Positions 47,291-58,796 of a stretch of DNA of 64,000 nucleotides are shown one piece after another. Positions within the stretch are counted from its first letter, which is position 1. Each line of letters opens with the position of its first letter. The position numbers were made by a program, and so were the translations under genes. The stretch lies in contig PYVY01000011.1 of the NCBI GenBank assembly GCA_003056425.1, positions 62,001 to 126,000 of the forward strand, in the 5' to 3' direction. Source of the stretch: Alteromonas indica (lineage in GTDB: Bacteria; Pseudomonadota; Gammaproteobacteria; Enterobacterales; Alteromonadaceae). Below the pieces are notes generated by a model, which saw nothing but the letters and a program-made list of their open reading frames with translations, was not told where the DNA came from and ran no database searches.

Positions 47291-48471
47291 TAGCTCAAAC
47301 CTCTAATCACACTTGTCGCCATCTCGCGCGCGACTCTGTCTTGCTCGAGAATTTGTTGGAGTGAACAAACGGGCATTGGTTCCAATTTATTCAGGGTTTC
47401 CTGATTTACTCTGGCGATATCGCAAAAGCCAATTTGTTCTTGTAAAAAAGCTTCTACCGCTATCTCGTTAGCGGCATTCAAACTGGTGGTGGCCCACTGT
47501 CCTTCCTGACACGCCTCAATAGCCAAATACAGATTGGGATAACGTTCACGACAGGGCGTATCAAATGTCAGGTCGGCCAGCGTTGCAAAGTTTAACGGCG
47601 CTACCCCGGCGTCAATACGCTCAGGATAAGCCAATCCGTATGCAATAGGGGTGCGCATGTCAGGATGTCCCATCTGGGCCAGCACTGAACCGTCGGTATA
47701 CTGAACCATTGAGTGGATGGTGCTTTGGGGATGCAGTACGACTGTAATTTGGTCAGCCCGGGTACCAAATAAACGACAGGCTTCGATAAATTCTAACCCT
47801 TTGTTCATCATGGTGGCCGAGTCAACGGTAATTTTACGCCCCATATCCCAGTTTGGATGTGAACAAGCCTGGGCTACGGTAATATCGTTAAACGTGGCCA
47901 GCTCGCGCTGGCGAAATGGTCCGCCCGAACCGGTTAATAGCAAGTGCTGGATACCGGAGGCCGCCAGATTGCCATATTCAAAGTTGGTCGGTAAACACTG
48001 AAAGATTGCATTGTGTTCGCTATCGATGGGCAAAATCGTGGCACCACACTGACGAGCCGTATCAATAAACAAATCACCTGACATTACCAGGGCTTCTTTA
48101 TTCGCCAGTAACACCCGCTTACCTGCTTTAACCGCGGCCATGGTAGGCATTAAACCTGCGGCTCCCACGATAGCGGCCATAACAGCATCTACTTCAGGGG
48201 CGCTTGAAACGTCTTCCAGGGCTTGTGCCCCGCACAATAATTCCGCTTCAATCCCCTGCTCCTGCATTATCGCTCTGGCCTGATTGTAGCGCTGCTCATC
48301 GGCCACCACCACATAACGTGGCGCACATTGGCGAGCCTGTTGCACTAATAGATCAAGCTGACTGTTGCCGGTAATAGCAAACACCCGGTATTTATCGGGG
48401 TGGCGGGAAACAACATCCAGAGTATTGCAGCCAATTGAGCCGGTGGAACCTAAAATGGTAATGGTCTGCAT
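47290..48471 (-). CDS. dxr: 1-deoxy-D-xylulose 5-phosphate reductoisomerase
   Basis: Second step of the MEP isoprenoid pathway, NADPH-dependent. From the ATG at 48471 (MQTITILGSTGSIGCNTLDV) the product is 393 residues with the NADPH-binding GSTGSIG motif and LTGSGGPFRQ at the substrate site. The start shares one base with the cdsA stop (TAATG), showing coupling. An earlier in-frame start lies inside cdsA and is not favoured. Confidence 0.97.
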   Translation of the reverse strand: MQTITILGSTGSIGCNTLDVVSRHPDKYRVFAITGNSQLDLLVQQARQCAPRYVVVADEQRYNQARAIMQEQGIEAELLCGAQALEDVSSAPEVDAVMAAIVGAAGLMPTMAAVKAGKRVLLANKEALVMSGDLFIDTARQCGATILPIDSEHNAIFQCLPTNFEYGNLAASGIQHLLLTGSGGPFRQRELATFNDITVAQACSHPNWDMGRKITVDSATMMNKGLEFIEACRLFGTRADQITVVLHPQSTIHSMVQYTDGSVLAQMGHPDMRTPIAYGLAYPERIDAGVAPLNFATLADLTFDTPCRERYPNLYLAIEACQEGQWATTSLNAANEIAVEAFLQEQIGFCDIARVNQETLNKLEPMPVCSLQQILEQDRVAREMATSVIRGLS

Positions 48472-49334
48472 TATGCCATCCAGGTTACATAGCAAAAGGC
48501 GAACACCGGAAACGCCGCTGTCAGACTGTCAATCCGATCCAGCACCCCACCGTGGCCGGGTAATAATCTGCCACTGTCTTTGATGCCGGCGCAACGCTTT
48601 AACATACTTTCGTTAAGGTCGCCCAGTGCAGAGACGGCAACTGTAATACCACCAATGAGTAAGTGTAACCAGATTCGGGAAAAGGTGACGTGGTAATGCA
48701 AAGCGGCAAACGCAATAATAGCAAATGAAGCCGCTATCCCGCCTAACAGGCCTTCAAGGGTTTTGCCCGGTGATACGTTTGGTCGCAGCTTATGTCGGCC
48801 AAACTTTACACCGACAAAGAAAGCGCCAATGTCTGCGGCCCATACAATGCCTAAGACGTAAAATATAAGGGATGAACCGTAAAAGGGGTCAACGTCATGC
48901 AAACTGGTACGCAAACTTACCACCGCCACCCACGTAGGAATCAACGTCAGCGCGCCGAAAATACAGCGAATGGGGATACTGGTACGCCAAAATGCTGAAT
49001 AGCGGGGATAGGCGATGATCATAACCAGCGACACTAACCACCAGAAGGCCGCCACACCGAGAATAAAATGGTACAAGCCATGTAATTGACCCTGATACCA
49101 GATTCTTTCTACATCAACAATTGCCGACAGCACCATACAAGTGGCAAATGCCGCGACCATTAAGGCAATTTTTTGCGGCCTGGCTGTCATGCCAGACATA
49201 TTAGCCCATTCGTACGCGCCCAGGCCTATTACCCCAGCTATGGCGACTTCAAACCACCAGATTGGCAGAAACAAAATGGCAAACAGCGCCAATGGCGCCA
49301 GGATTAATGCGGTTATTATACGTTGTTTTAGCAT
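48471..49334 (-). CDS. cdsA: Phosphatidate cytidylyltransferase
   Basis: Makes CDP-diacylglycerol for phospholipids. 287 residues with about seven or eight membrane helices and the C-terminal CDP-transferase signature SALGDLNESMLKRCAGIKDS followed by PGHGGVLDRIDSL. Sits between uppS and dxr, as in E. coli. Confidence 0.97.
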   Translation of the reverse strand: MLKQRIITALILAPLALFAILFLPIWWFEVAIAGVIGLGAYEWANMSGMTARPQKIALMVAAFATCMVLSAIVDVERIWYQGQLHGLYHFILGVAAFWWLVSLVMIIAYPRYSAFWRTSIPIRCIFGALTLIPTWVAVVSLRTSLHDVDPFYGSSLIFYVLGIVWAADIGAFFVGVKFGRHKLRPNVSPGKTLEGLLGGIAASFAIIAFAALHYHVTFSRIWLHLLIGGITVAVSALGDLNESMLKRCAGIKDSGRLLPGHGGVLDRIDSLTAAFPVFAFCYVTWMA

Positions 49335-49384
49335 AGCGGCTCTTCGGCTCCTCGTTGTCAGCCAGGCTTAGCAGGATTAGCCTG

Positions 49385-50164
49385 CTAGCGCTGTGACACG
49401 CTTACCTGTTCACCGGTTAAGCCGAATCTGCGCTGACGCACATTGTAATCGTCTACGGCTACCTGGAACACTTGTTCCGTAAAATCAGGCCATAGCACAT
49501 CGGTAAAGTACAGTTCAGCATAGGCACATTGCCATAGTAAAAAATTACTAATTCTACGTTCACCGCCGGTACGAATTAACAAATCCAGCTCGGGAAGCTC
49601 TGCGGTAGAAATATACTGACCAAGCTTATCTTCGTCGATTTGCTCAGGCGCAAGAAGATTATCCTGTACCTGTTTAGCCAGAGTCTGGGCAGCGTGGGCA
49701 ATATCCCAACGGCCACCATAATTGGCCGCAATATTCAGTACCAGTGCACTGTTATTGGCGGTCATCTCTTCGGCTTTACGAATTTTGGCTTTAAGTTTGT
49801 CGTCGAAAGCGGACACATCGCCTATCACTTTCAATCTGACATCGTTTTTGTGCAGACGCTTAACTTCACTGTTTAATACCAGATTAAACAATTCCATTAG
49901 CACGCTGACTTCTTCCTCTGGGCGCTTCCAGTTTTCACTACTAAATGCGAACAGAGTAAGTGACTGAATACCGGTTTGCCGAGCAAACCGAACCACTGAC
50001 CGGACCGACTCTACACCCGCCTTATGGCCAAATGTACGAATCTTACCTTTTTTCTGAGCCCAGCGACCGTTACCATCCATAATAATGGCAACATGACGTG
50101 GCCCGGCCTGTTCAGGCGGGGCCGACACGGTCTTTTGGGCGGGTTGTGACCGCTTAGATAACAT
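49385..50164 (-). CDS. uppS: Undecaprenyl diphosphate synthase
   Basis: cis-Prenyltransferase making the C55 carrier for peptidoglycan and O-antigen. 259 residues; [17 protein letters not shown] holds the catalytic Asp, and [20 protein letters not shown] is the C-terminal signature. Eight bases after frr. Confidence 0.97.
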   Translation of the reverse strand: MLSKRSQPAQKTVSAPPEQAGPRHVAIIMDGNGRWAQKKGKIRTFGHKAGVESVRSVVRFARQTGIQSLTLFAFSSENWKRPEEEVSVLMELFNLVLNSEVKRLHKNDVRLKVIGDVSAFDDKLKAKIRKAEEMTANNSALVLNIAANYGGRWDIAHAAQTLAKQVQDNLLAPEQIDEDKLGQYISTAELPELDLLIRTGGERRISNFLLWQCAYAELYFTDVLWPDFTEQVFQVAVDDYNVRQRRFGLTGEQVSVSQR

Positions 50165-50172
50165 GACAGCTA

Positions 50173-50730
50173 TTAGACTTCCATTAGTTCTTTTTCTTTA
50201 ACCGCCAGAATGCTGTCCACCTGCTTAATAAAGTCGTTGGTCAGGGTCTGGATATTTTCTTCTGCTGCGCGACTTTCGTCTTCGCTTATATCCTTTTCCT
50301 TAAGTAGCTCTTTTACATCGCTGTTGGCGTCGCGGCGTATATTCCGAATAGCGACCCGCCCCTGCTCGGCTTCCGCGCGAACGACTTTGATCAAATCTTT
50401 ACGGCGCTCTTCAGTTAGTGGAGGCATTGGAATGCGAATGGTGGTGCCGGCGCTCATTGGGTTTAATCCCAAATCTGACTGCATAATAGCCTTTTCGACG
50501 GCTTGCGTGGCGCTTTTGTCAAACACGGTCAGGGCCAGCGTTCGGCTATCTTCGGCAATAACATTAGCAATTTGCTTCAGCGGCGTGTCAGCACCGTAAT
50601 ACGATACCTGAATCCCATCCAGCAGGCTTGGGTGCGCCCGGCCAGTACGGATTTTACTTAACTGACTTTTCAGTGCGCTGATGCTTTTATCCATACGCTC
50701 ACGCGCATCTAATTCAATTTCATCAATCAC
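50173..50730 (-). CDS. frr: Ribosome recycling factor
   Basis: Splits post-termination ribosomes with EF-G. 185 residues, the exact family length, with [17 protein letters not shown] and [20 protein letters not shown]. Lies 20 bp after pyrH. Confidence 0.98.
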   Translation of the reverse strand: MIDEIELDARERMDKSISALKSQLSKIRTGRAHPSLLDGIQVSYYGADTPLKQIANVIAEDSRTLALTVFDKSATQAVEKAIMQSDLGLNPMSAGTTIRIPMPPLTEERRKDLIKVVRAEAEQGRVAIRNIRRDANSDVKELLKEKDISEDESRAAEENIQTLTNDFIKQVDSILAVKEKELMEV

Positions 50731-50750
50731 GATTTTGTTCCTATTTTCTT

Positions 50751-51488
50751 TTACAGTTTGTCAGCACGGTCAATCAGCGTGCCTTCCGGCTCGCCCATTA
50801 CCACTTTTTTCAGGCAACCAGGCTTGTTCATATTGAACACGCGAATAGGCACACCGTGGTCGCGCGCCAGCGTAAACGCAGACAAATCCATTACTTTGAG
50901 TTCTTTTTCCAGCACTTCATCGTAAGTAAGCTGCGAATAAAGCTGAGCATCAGGATTTTTAGCCGGGTCATCACTATAAACACCGTCTACTTTGGTGGCT
51001 TTTAATACCGCATCGGCTTCAATCTCAATACCCCGTAAACACGCGGCTGAATCGGTAGTAAAGAAAGGGTTTCCGGTACCGGCAGAGAAAATAACCACGC
51101 GGCCAGATTTTAGCAAACTAATAGCTTCGGCCCAGTTGTACGCGTCACATACCCCGTTTAAAGGAATAGCAGACATCATACGCGCATTTACAAATGCCCG
51201 ATGAAGCGCATCGCGCATCGCCAGGCCATTCATTACGGTGGCCAGCATTCCCATATGGTCGCCCACCACGCGGTTCATGCCAGCCTTGGCCAGCCCTTCG
51301 CCACGAAACAGATTACCGCCACCAATAACCAGACCAACCTGCACACCCAGTTCGACCAGCTCTTTAATTTCCTGTGCCATTCTGTCAAGTACTTTGGGGT
51401 CGATGCCGAAACCTTCGGCGCCCATCAGGGCTTCGCCACTGAGTTTTAACAAAATACGACGATAGGCTGATTTTGGTGTGATGCTCAT
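50751..51488 (-). CDS. pyrH: UMP kinase
   Basis: Phosphorylates UMP to UDP. Start at ATG 51488 ([20 protein letters not shown]); the 21 codons further upstream are not family-like. 245 residues with [10 protein letters not shown] and [10 protein letters not shown] nucleotide-binding motifs. A strong terminator separates it from tsf, so it should have its own promoter in 51490-51600. Confidence 0.97.
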   Translation of the reverse strand: MSITPKSAYRRILLKLSGEALMGAEGFGIDPKVLDRMAQEIKELVELGVQVGLVIGGGNLFRGEGLAKAGMNRVVGDHMGMLATVMNGLAMRDALHRAFVNARMMSAIPLNGVCDAYNWAEAISLLKSGRVVIFSAGTGNPFFTTDSAACLRGIEIEADAVLKATKVDGVYSDDPAKNPDAQLYSQLTYDEVLEKELKVMDLSAFTLARDHGVPIRVFNMNKPGCLKKVVMGEPEGTLIDRADKL

Positions 51489-51601
51489 TGTTTGATTTGT
51501 CCTATATGAACTCGGCTTGTCATATTTCTCACTATGCAAGAAATGGGACAAAACGACTTAACTATTGGGCTTTGCGTGCCCGTTACCGTGATTTTACTTA
51601 T

Positions 51602-51625
51602 AAAAAAGCACCTCCGAAGAGGTGC
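51602..51625 (-). terminator. Terminator of rpsB-tsf
   Basis: On minus, GCACCTC-TTCG-GAGGTGC followed by six T: a perfect 7-bp stem with a stable UUCG tetraloop. It lies about 50 bp past the tsf stop. Confidence 0.93.
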
Positions 51626-51672
51626 CCGTAGTGTATCTGACTATTGCGTCATGCAAAAGTAGAAGGCAGTAT

Positions 51673-52545
51673 TTATTTCTTTGCTGCTTCCATTTGCGCA
51701 GCAACTTCAGCCGCGAAATCTTCGCTTTTCTTCTCAATACCTTCACCAACTTCAAAACGAATGAAGTTAATTACGTCGGTGTTGTTGCTCTTAAGCAACT
51801 CACCTACGGTGTTAGAAGGATCTTTTACGAAAGGCTGACCTGTCAGGCTGATTTCACCAGAGAATTTCTTCATCCGGCCGGCAACCATTTTCTCGGCAAT
51901 ATCAGCTGGCTTGCCAGACTGCATAGCAATGCCGATTTGGATGCTTTTTTCTTTCTCTACAACGTCTTCTGGCACATCTTCTGGCTTAACAAACTGCGGG
52001 CTCGCAGCAGCAACGTGCATAGACACGTCTTTAGCCAGGCTTTCTTCGCCACCAGTAAGAATAGATACCACACCGATACGGCCGCCGTGTACGTAAGCAC
52101 CCAGGTTTTCACCTTCCACGTTAACTACGCGACGAGGAGAAATGTTCTCACCGATTTTAGTGATTAGGTCTTCACGTACTTCACTGATTTTCTTACCGTT
52201 CAGTTCAGCATCGTTCAACGCATCGATATCGTTGATATTTTGTTCGTGGGCAACATTTAGAATCTCGTTACCAAACTTTAAGAAACCTTCGTCGCGAGCA
52301 ACGAAATCCGTTTCACAGTTTAGTTCAAGCATAGTCGCGCGATTACCACTGACTTTAGTCAGGATAACGCCTTCAGCGGCGATACGACCTGCTTTTTTCG
52401 CAGCTTTTGCCTGTCCAGACTTGCGCATATTTTCGATGGCCAGTTCGATATCACCGTCAGTCTCGACCAGTGCTTTTTTACAGTCCATCATGCCTGCGCC
52501 TGTGCGCTCACGTAGTTCTTTAACTAGTGCTGCAGTCACTGCCAT
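51673..52545 (-). CDS. tsf: Elongation factor Ts
   Basis: Guanine-nucleotide exchange factor for EF-Tu. 290 residues: N-terminal [20 protein letters not shown] (about 12-31), the UBA-like and dimerisation domains, and [18 protein letters not shown]. Follows rpsB with an attenuator hairpin between. Confidence 0.98.
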   Translation of the reverse strand: MAVTAALVKELRERTGAGMMDCKKALVETDGDIELAIENMRKSGQAKAAKKAGRIAAEGVILTKVSGNRATMLELNCETDFVARDEGFLKFGNEILNVAHEQNINDIDALNDAELNGKKISEVREDLITKIGENISPRRVVNVEGENLGAYVHGGRIGVVSILTGGEESLAKDVSMHVAAASPQFVKPEDVPEDVVEKEKSIQIGIAMQSGKPADIAEKMVAGRMKKFSGEISLTGQPFVKDPSNTVGELLKSNNTDVINFIRFEVGEGIEKKSEDFAAEVAAQMEAAKK

Positions 52546-52582
52546 TTTTCAATTCCTCAGCATTAATATTTTCTAATGGTAA

Positions 52583-52600
52583 AAGGGGCCACTGCCCCTT
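52583..52600 (-). terminator. Attenuator hairpin between rpsB and tsf
   Basis: On minus, AAGGGGC-AGTG-GCCCCTT is a perfect 7-bp stem followed by TTTT(ACC). A partial terminator between these two genes is known from E. coli and would lower EF-Ts relative to S2 mRNA; the effect here is inferred. Confidence 0.7.
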
Positions 52601-52670
52601 CAAAGATATTCATCTTGTATTATGACAGCACCATGTCAATGCATGACGCTGTCATTAGTGCCGAATGCTA

Positions 52671-53402
52671 TTACTCAGCAGCTTCTACGAAGTCGTCCTG
52701 CTCAGCTTGCGCTTCCAGGTTGCTGTTACGACCAGCGCTAACAGCACTTGCAGCAGCTTCCAGATACAGCTGGATTGCACGGATTGCGTCATCGTTACCA
52801 GGGATAACGTAATCTACGCCATCTGGGTTAGAGTTGGTATCAACCACACCAACAACCGGGATACCCAGGTTACGCGCTTCTGTTACGGCGATGTGTTCGT
52901 GGTCAGCATCGATAACAAAGATTGCATCAGGCAGTCCGCCCATGTCTTTGATACCACCCAGGCTGTTCTCAAGCTTGTCCATTTCACGCTGTAACATCAA
53001 CGCTTCTTTTTTGGTTAGCTTTTCGAAAGTACCATCCTGGCTTTTTTGCTCAAGCTCTTTCAGACGTTTGATAGACTGACGAACTGTTTTCCAGTTAGTC
53101 AACATACCGCCTAACCAGCGCTTGTTTACATAGAACTGATCACATTTTACCGCTGCGTCTTTAACCGCTTCACCGGCTGCACGCTTAGTACCAACAAAAA
53201 GGATTTTACCTTTTTTAGCAGCAACGCCAGAAAGGTAGTTCATCGCTTCATTAAAAAGCGGAACCGTTTTTTCTAGGTTGATGATATGAACCTTGTTACG
53301 CGCACCAAAGATGTAAGGTTTCATCTTAGGGTTCCAGTAACGGGTTTGGTGACCGAAGTGAACACCAGCTTTTAGCATGTCACGCATTGAAACATTAGCC
53401 AT
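52671..53402 (-). CDS. rpsB: 30S ribosomal protein S2
   Basis: Small-subunit protein needed for S1 binding. From the ATG at 53402 ([29 protein letters not shown]) the product is 243 residues. Carries [20 protein letters not shown] and the C-terminal [20 protein letters not shown]. An upstream in-frame start at 53447 lies in the structured leader and is not used in the family. Confidence 0.98.
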   Translation of the reverse strand: MANVSMRDMLKAGVHFGHQTRYWNPKMKPYIFGARNKVHIINLEKTVPLFNEAMNYLSGVAAKKGKILFVGTKRAAGEAVKDAAVKCDQFYVNKRWLGGMLTNWKTVRQSIKRLKELEQKSQDGTFEKLTKKEALMLQREMDKLENSLGGIKDMGGLPDAIFVIDADHEHIAVTEARNLGIPVVGVVDTNSNPDGVDYVIPGNDDAIRAIQLYLEAAASAVSAGRNSNLEAQAEQDDFVEAAE

Positions 53403-53485
53403 GATTTTTTCCTCTAATGGGGTTAGGCCTCCATACACCCCTTGCATCGATCCGGTCTCCCGGACACCCCGATATCAAGTGTCGG
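53403..53485 (-). promoter_or_regulatory. Structured rpsB leader (probable S2 autoregulation site)
   Basis: The DNA just before rpsB can fold into successive stems on the RNA: GACAC / GTGTC, CCGG / CCGG and GGGG / CCCC, the last close to the SD. Gammaproteobacterial rpsB mRNAs have a conserved structured leader for feedback by S2. I recognise the arrangement, not a covariance model. Confidence 0.5.
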
Positions 53486-53762
53486 TGTATGTGTGTTATA
53501 TGAATATATTCGTACCTTGTTTTGCATTGCCAGCAGCAGTTTTTGCCCCAGCCATACAAACAGGCGGGCGCTTTATACCATGAGCAAACTTTGAACTCAA
53601 GTTAAACGCCCGATTTGGTCCACTAAATAGCCTGTCATTATCGCCTGGCAACCTATACAGAAGTCGGCGGAACCGTTACCATAAAGGGTATTAGGCTTGA
53701 TATGTGCTATAGGCAACCATATTAAGCAAGGTAAGTTTGACTATTAACTATTGAGGGTTCCG

Positions 53763-54557
53763 GTGGCAGCTATTATCAAAACCGCTGAAGAAATAGAGAA
53801 AATGCGCGTGGCTGGCAAGCTGGCTTCTGACGTCTTAACCATGATCACACCTTATGTAAAAAAAGGCGTAACGACAGACGAGCTAAACAGCATTTGCCAC
53901 GATTATATTGTAAATGAACAAGGGGCGACGCCTGCGCCCCTCAATTATGGTCATCCACCTTTCCCCAAATCAGTATGTACGTCAGTAAATCACTGTATCT
54001 GCCACGGCATACCTTCTGATAAGAAACTCAAAGATGGCGATATTCTTAATATTGATGTCACCGTAATCAAAGACGGTTATCACGGTGACACCTCAAAAAT
54101 GTTTATGGTGGGGAAACCTTCGATACTGGCAGAGCGCCTGGTGAAAGTTACCCAGGAGTGTTTATATAAGGCGATCGAACAAGTTAAACCCGGCATGCGT
54201 TTAGGGGATATCGGTCACCTTTGCCAAACCCATGCAGAATCGCATAACTATTCAATTGTGCGGGAATATTGTGGCCATGGTATCGGGGCTGGCTTCCACG
54301 AAGAACCGCAAATAGTACACTATGGCCGTCCAGGTACCGGGGATGAACTGGTGCCGGGTATGTGTTTTACCATTGAACCCATGGTTAATGCCGGTAAACG
54401 CTATTCAAAAGTGCTTCCCGACCAATGGACAGTGGTAACTAAGGATCGTAGCCTGAGTGCGCAGTGGGAACATACACTGCTGGTAACGGAAACCGGTGTT
54501 GAGGTACTTACTTTGCGTGAGGAAGAAGACCTACCGCGGGTAATCAACCACGCCTAA
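53763..54557 (+). CDS. map: Methionine aminopeptidase, type I
   Basis: Removes N-terminal Met from nascent proteins. The GTG at 53763 (SD GAGGG) gives a start VAAIIKTAEEIEKMRVAGKL that fits E. coli Map; 264 residues. Metal-binding residues are seen in NIDVTVIKDGYHGDTSKMF, GHGIGAGFHEEP, FTIEPM and the final QWEHTLLV. Divergent from rpsB, the conserved gene arrangement. Confidence 0.97.
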   Translation: MAAIIKTAEEIEKMRVAGKLASDVLTMITPYVKKGVTTDELNSICHDYIVNEQGATPAPLNYGHPPFPKSVCTSVNHCICHGIPSDKKLKDGDILNIDVTVIKDGYHGDTSKMFMVGKPSILAERLVKVTQECLYKAIEQVKPGMRLGDIGHLCQTHAESHNYSIVREYCGHGIGAGFHEEPQIVHYGRPGTGDELVPGMCFTIEPMVNAGKRYSKVLPDQWTVVTKDRSLSAQWEHTLLVTETGVEVLTLREEEDLPRVINHA

Positions 54558-54798
54558 TTACGTATGCAGAGCCCTTGTCAATTTGCCGGGACGCGCTTAA
54601 GCGCGTTGTTGCATTGGCGGGGGCATCGGCTATTTGAACATATACTTTTCTATATATTTATTCATTTTTCCTTCCAACTTATGCTTTATTTGCGGCTGCG
54701 AGGTGTAGGCTTTCATGCTAAGGTGCGTGTGCCGGTAAGGGTCGTTTGTTACGATCGCTTCCTAAAGGTCTGAATACCGTAATGATGAGGATACATTT

Positions 54799-57450
54799 TT
54801 GAGTCTGCAAAAGTTAATCGCTCAGGTTGAGCAAATTTCCTCAGTAGAGGATTTGCTTGCTATCAAGCAATGCGTAAAAGACAGCTATAGCTGGCTGGAT
54901 AAAGCATTTGACACCTCTCCGGTAAATCAGCTGGTAACTGGCCGCGCGCATTTTGCTGATGCCCTGCTGCTGCATTTATGGCATCTGCTGCGGCTGGATG
55001 AGATTTCGGATATTGCCCTGTGTGCGGTCGGTGGCTACGGCCGCGGTCATTTACAGCCCTATTCAGATATTGACCTGTTAATTTTAAGCCGCAAAACGCT
55101 AAGCCCGGACTCGCAAGAGAAAGTCAGCCGTTTTATCACTCTGTTATGGGATATTAAACTGGATGTGGGACAGTCTGTCCGGACTATAAAAGAAACGGTC
55201 AGGTTAGCCAAAGAAGATATTTCCATTGCCACCAATCTGGTAGAAAGCCGTTTATTAATTGGCAATGAAAATGTCTTTGAAGCATTACGCGAAGAGATAA
55301 ACGGCCGCAATACCTGGACTAGTCAGGCGTTTTTTGTGGCCAAATATGAAGAGCAAAAAACCCGTCATGCGAAGTTTAATGGCACCTCATATAATCTTGA
55401 GCCGAATGTTAAAGAAAACCCAGGTTGCTTACGCGACATTCAGTCAATTGGCTGGGTAGCTAAAAAGCACTTTAAAGAATATGACGGCTGGAATCTGGTT
55501 GGCCACGGCTATTTTACTGAAGATGAACACAGTGAGCTTATTCGCTGTCGTATGCACTTATGGCGTCTTCGGTTTGCCCTGCACCTAACAGCAGGGCGCA
55601 GTGAAAACCGGTTGTTGTTTGACTATCAACCCGAGGTGGCTGCACGGCTCGGGTACGGCGAGGAAGGCAAAGCTTCGGTTGAGCGGATGATGCGGGACTT
55701 TTTTCGCACCGTGCGCCGGGTTAGTGAGCTTAATAAGATGCTACTTCACCGGTTCCGATACGACATGCTCAATCAAAATGTCAAACAGCAGCACATTATT
55801 GACGACAATTACTGGCTATTGGATGGCATGATTGCCCCACGGCATGAGCAGGTCATTAATTCGCCTGAAGCTGTGCTGGACTTTTTGAAAGTAGTGGCCG
55901 ATACCCCCGCTGTTGAAGGCCTTGATACAGATACGATCAGGCAATTACGTAATACCCGTCGCGCCTTTGAAAAAGTTTATTTTGTAGAACGCGAAGCCTG
56001 TCGGGATAAGCTAATGGTGCTGTTCCGGCATCCCAGTTTTTTTGACTTTGCCTGGGATATAATGCACGAGTACGGCATTTTACAGTCGTACCTGCCAGAG
56101 TGGGATAAAATAGTTGGTATGATGCAGTTTGATCTGTTTCATGCCTATACGGTAGATGAACATACCCACCGGCTGGTAAAGCACGTAAACCATTATTTCA
56201 GCTCGCAGAACCGTGAATTTCCGCGCTGTGGCCGTATTGCGCGTAACCTCGACAAACCGGAATTGCTCTATATAGCAGCTATATTTCATGATATTGCTAA
56301 AGGCCGCAATGGCGATCACTCGGTGTTGGGCGCAAAAGATGTAATGACCTTCTGTGCCTCTCACGATATTGATGATAAAGATGCCCGGCTCATTGCCTGG
56401 CTGGTGGAAAATCATTTATTGATGTCGGTCGTGGCTCAGCGCCGCGATATTTACGATCCTGACGTTATCAATGAGTTTGCCACGGCGGTGCGTAGCCATA
56501 ATCATTTAAACTTATTATATGCCCTCACGTTGGCCGACATTCGGGCCACCAATGATAATTTGTGGAATGACTGGAAAGCCTCGTTGTTACGTGAGCTGTA
56601 CCTGATCACCCAAAAGGCATTGGATAATGGTCTTCAATGCCAGGCTACCATTGATGAGCGGGTTACCATGCACAAACAGCTGGCTAAACAGTTGCTTACC
56701 GAAAGTGGTGAAGACCAGATCAAGGTCGATGTGCTGTGGACCCGGATGGATGATGATTACTTTGTGCGCTTTAAACCTGCGCAAATCGCCTGGCATACCC
56801 GGGAAATCATCCAGGCTGAAGATGATCTGTTTAAGAACGATCCTGACACCCTGTTGATTCGGGCGAATGACAATATTGCCAAAGGGGGGACGGAGATTTT
56901 GATATACGGTAAAGATCGTCGCGCTCTGTTCGCCCAGGTGGCCTCCGTATTAGATAGCCGGAATTGTTCAATTCATGATGCTCATATCACCGTAACCCGG
57001 GATGGCTATGTCTTTGACAGTATGCTGGTATTAGAGAATGATGGCTCTCGCTTATCTTCTATCGACCGTACCACCAGCCTGGAAGAAGCCATCTTAAGTC
57101 AACTGAATAAACCGGGCTTTGCCCATGATAATAAACGCAAGTTGCCGCGCCAGATGCGTCAGCTTGATGTCCCTACAAAAGTACGTTTTTTCAATATCGC
57201 CGACGAATATACGCTGATTGAGCTTGAAGCGTTGGATGCGCCCGGTATTCTGGCTAAAGTAGGCCACGCCTTTGTAGATAAAAATGTCACCCTTAAACTG
57301 GCAAAAATCGCTACCATTGGGGAGCGTGCCGAAGATGTGTTTATTGTGACAAATGATGAAGGCAAGGCATTGACTCAGGACCAGCAGGTGGGCCTGAAAA
57401 AACGGATTCTGTACAAACTCGACCAACTTGAAGATATCACTATACCATGA
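54799..57450 (+). CDS. glnD: PII uridylyltransferase/uridylyl-removing enzyme GlnD
   Basis: Nitrogen sensor that uridylylates PII (GlnB/GlnK) when glutamine is low. 883 residues: nucleotidyltransferase domain with [19 protein letters not shown] (about 75-93), an HD domain with [14 protein letters not shown], and two C-terminal ACT domains (about 700-780 and 805-880) that bind glutamine. The start is TTG at 54799 with a GAGG ribosome site. The upstream gap (54558-54798) contains only a 16-bp palindrome ACGCGCTTAAGCGCGT near 54591. Confidence 0.96.
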   Translation: MSLQKLIAQVEQISSVEDLLAIKQCVKDSYSWLDKAFDTSPVNQLVTGRAHFADALLLHLWHLLRLDEISDIALCAVGGYGRGHLQPYSDIDLLILSRKTLSPDSQEKVSRFITLLWDIKLDVGQSVRTIKETVRLAKEDISIATNLVESRLLIGNENVFEALREEINGRNTWTSQAFFVAKYEEQKTRHAKFNGTSYNLEPNVKENPGCLRDIQSIGWVAKKHFKEYDGWNLVGHGYFTEDEHSELIRCRMHLWRLRFALHLTAGRSENRLLFDYQPEVAARLGYGEEGKASVERMMRDFFRTVRRVSELNKMLLHRFRYDMLNQNVKQQHIIDDNYWLLDGMIAPRHEQVINSPEAVLDFLKVVADTPAVEGLDTDTIRQLRNTRRAFEKVYFVEREACRDKLMVLFRHPSFFDFAWDIMHEYGILQSYLPEWDKIVGMMQFDLFHAYTVDEHTHRLVKHVNHYFSSQNREFPRCGRIARNLDKPELLYIAAIFHDIAKGRNGDHSVLGAKDVMTFCASHDIDDKDARLIAWLVENHLLMSVVAQRRDIYDPDVINEFATAVRSHNHLNLLYALTLADIRATNDNLWNDWKASLLRELYLITQKALDNGLQCQATIDERVTMHKQLAKQLLTESGEDQIKVDVLWTRMDDDYFVRFKPAQIAWHTREIIQAEDDLFKNDPDTLLIRANDNIAKGGTEILIYGKDRRALFAQVASVLDSRNCSIHDAHITVTRDGYVFDSMLVLENDGSRLSSIDRTTSLEEAILSQLNKPGFAHDNKRKLPRQMRQLDVPTKVRFFNIADEYTLIELEALDAPGILAKVGHAFVDKNVTLKLAKIATIGERAEDVFIVTNDEGKALTQDQQVGLKKRILYKLDQLEDITIP

Positions 57451-58271
57451 CTGAACTACAAATTATTATTGAACAGGCGTTTGACAACCGCGACTCACTT
57501 TCTCCTTCAGAAGCACCACAAGATGTGCGTGATGCAGTGGGCCAGGCCATTGATATGCTTAATGCCGGCACCGCCCGGGTGGCAGAAAAAATTGATGGTA
57601 AGTGGGTGGTTCATCAATGGCTGAAAAAAGCGGTACTCTTGTTTTTCCGCCTGCACAACAATGAAATGATTGAAGGTGCGGAGAGTCGCTTTTTTGATAA
57701 AGTGCCATTGAAATATCGCCATTACACAGCAGAGCAATTTGCCAGCGATGGTGTGCGTATCGTACCCCCTGCAGCGGTCCGTACTGGTTCGTTTGTAGGT
57801 AAGAACGTGGTGGTTATGCCATCGTATATCAACATCGGGGCATACGTTGGTGAAGGCACCATGGTGGATACCTGGGCGACGGTAGGCTCATGTGCACAAA
57901 TAGGTAAAAATGTACATTTGTCTGGTGGCGTAGGTATTGGCGGAGTGCTTGAACCATTGCAAGCCAACCCAACCATTATCGAAGACAATTGCTTTATCGG
58001 TGCGCGTTCAGAAGTAGTGGAAGGCGTTATTGTTGAAGAAGGCTCGGTTATTTCTATGGGTGTTTATATCAGCCAAAGCACTCGTATCTATGACCGTGAG
58101 ACAGGCGAAATTCATTACGGTCGCGTACCTGCGGGCTCGGTGGTAGTGGCCGGAAGCCTGCCTGCCAAAGACGGCGACCATAGCCTTTATGCAGCAATCA
58201 TTGTAAAGAAAGTTGATGCAAAAACCCGCGCTAAAGTGGGTATTAATGAGTTATTACGCGGGGTTGAGTAA
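57447..58271 (+). CDS. dapD: Tetrahydrodipicolinate N-succinyltransferase
   Basis: Lysine/diaminopimelate pathway. 274 residues with a left-handed beta-helix of hexapeptide repeats (about 105-225) and [20 protein letters not shown]. The ATG overlaps the glnD stop by 4 bp (ATGA). A terminator follows. Confidence 0.98.
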   Translation: MTELQIIIEQAFDNRDSLSPSEAPQDVRDAVGQAIDMLNAGTARVAEKIDGKWVVHQWLKKAVLLFFRLHNNEMIEGAESRFFDKVPLKYRHYTAEQFASDGVRIVPPAAVRTGSFVGKNVVVMPSYINIGAYVGEGTMVDTWATVGSCAQIGKNVHLSGGVGIGGVLEPLQANPTIIEDNCFIGARSEVVEGVIVEEGSVISMGVYISQSTRIYDRETGEIHYGRVPAGSVVVAGSLPAKDGDHSLYAAIIVKKVDAKTRAKVGINELLRGVE

Positions 58272-58288
58272 CCTTTCCAGGTAACCCG

Positions 58289-58314
58289 ACGGCCTGCTAA
58301 TGCAGGCCGTTTTA
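58289..58314 (+). terminator. Terminator after dapD
   Basis: ACGGCCTGC-TAAT-GCAGGCCGT is a perfect 9-bp stem followed by TTT and AT-rich DNA. It lies between convergent dapD and yqcA and may serve both. Confidence 0.85.
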
Positions 58315-58331
58315 TATGGCGTTGGGGCTGG

Positions 58332-58781
58332 TTATTCTACAAACAGCTTATCTTTAAGGCCATTTACCCATTCCACTACGTCCTTTTCAGGCTCCATGGT
58401 TTCAATCGCGTCAACTTCCAGCATATCAGCTACCGGCTTACCTTGTAGCTCAGTAAGTAACGCATAAAAATGTCGGCCGCCTCCACAGAAATTATCATAA
58501 CTGCTGTCACCCAAACCTGCTACAGCAAAAGGCTTTTGATTAAGCAGCGGAAATTCGTCTTTCAAATCAGAAAAAACAAATTCCAGATTAGGCGGTACAT
58601 CCCCTTGCCCGGTAGTAGAGGTAATCACTAAAATAGCGTCATTTTGTGTGAAATCAGCTACCGCAGCATCTTCATACAGCTCACAGTCGTACCCTTGCGA
58701 GGCCAAACTTTCTTCTACCTGTTCCGCAACATGCTGAGCGTTGCCGTATACACTGCCACAGAATATCCCTAATTTTGCCAT
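58332..58781 (-). CDS. yqcA: Flavodoxin-like protein YqcA
   Basis: Small FMN-binding electron carrier of the MioC/YqcA group. 149 residues with the phosphate loop GSVYGNAQHVAEQV (about 9-22), TSTTGQGDVPPNL and the second flavin loop LGDSSYDNFCGGGRH. The linkage yqcC-truC-yqcA, as in E. coli, identifies it as YqcA rather than MioC. Confidence 0.9.
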   Translation of the reverse strand: MAKLGIFCGSVYGNAQHVAEQVEESLASQGYDCELYEDAAVADFTQNDAILVITSTTGQGDVPPNLEFVFSDLKDEFPLLNQKPFAVAGLGDSSYDNFCGGGRHFYALLTELQGKPVADMLEVDAIETMEPEKDVVEWVNGLKDKLFVE

Positions 58782-58796
58782 CGTAAATATTACCTC

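Noticed and set aside
54591..54606. Perfect 16-bp palindrome upstream of glnD
   Set aside because: No link to a known regulator; could be a chance GC-rich palindrome or a weak map terminator without T-run, so mentioned only in the glnD entry.
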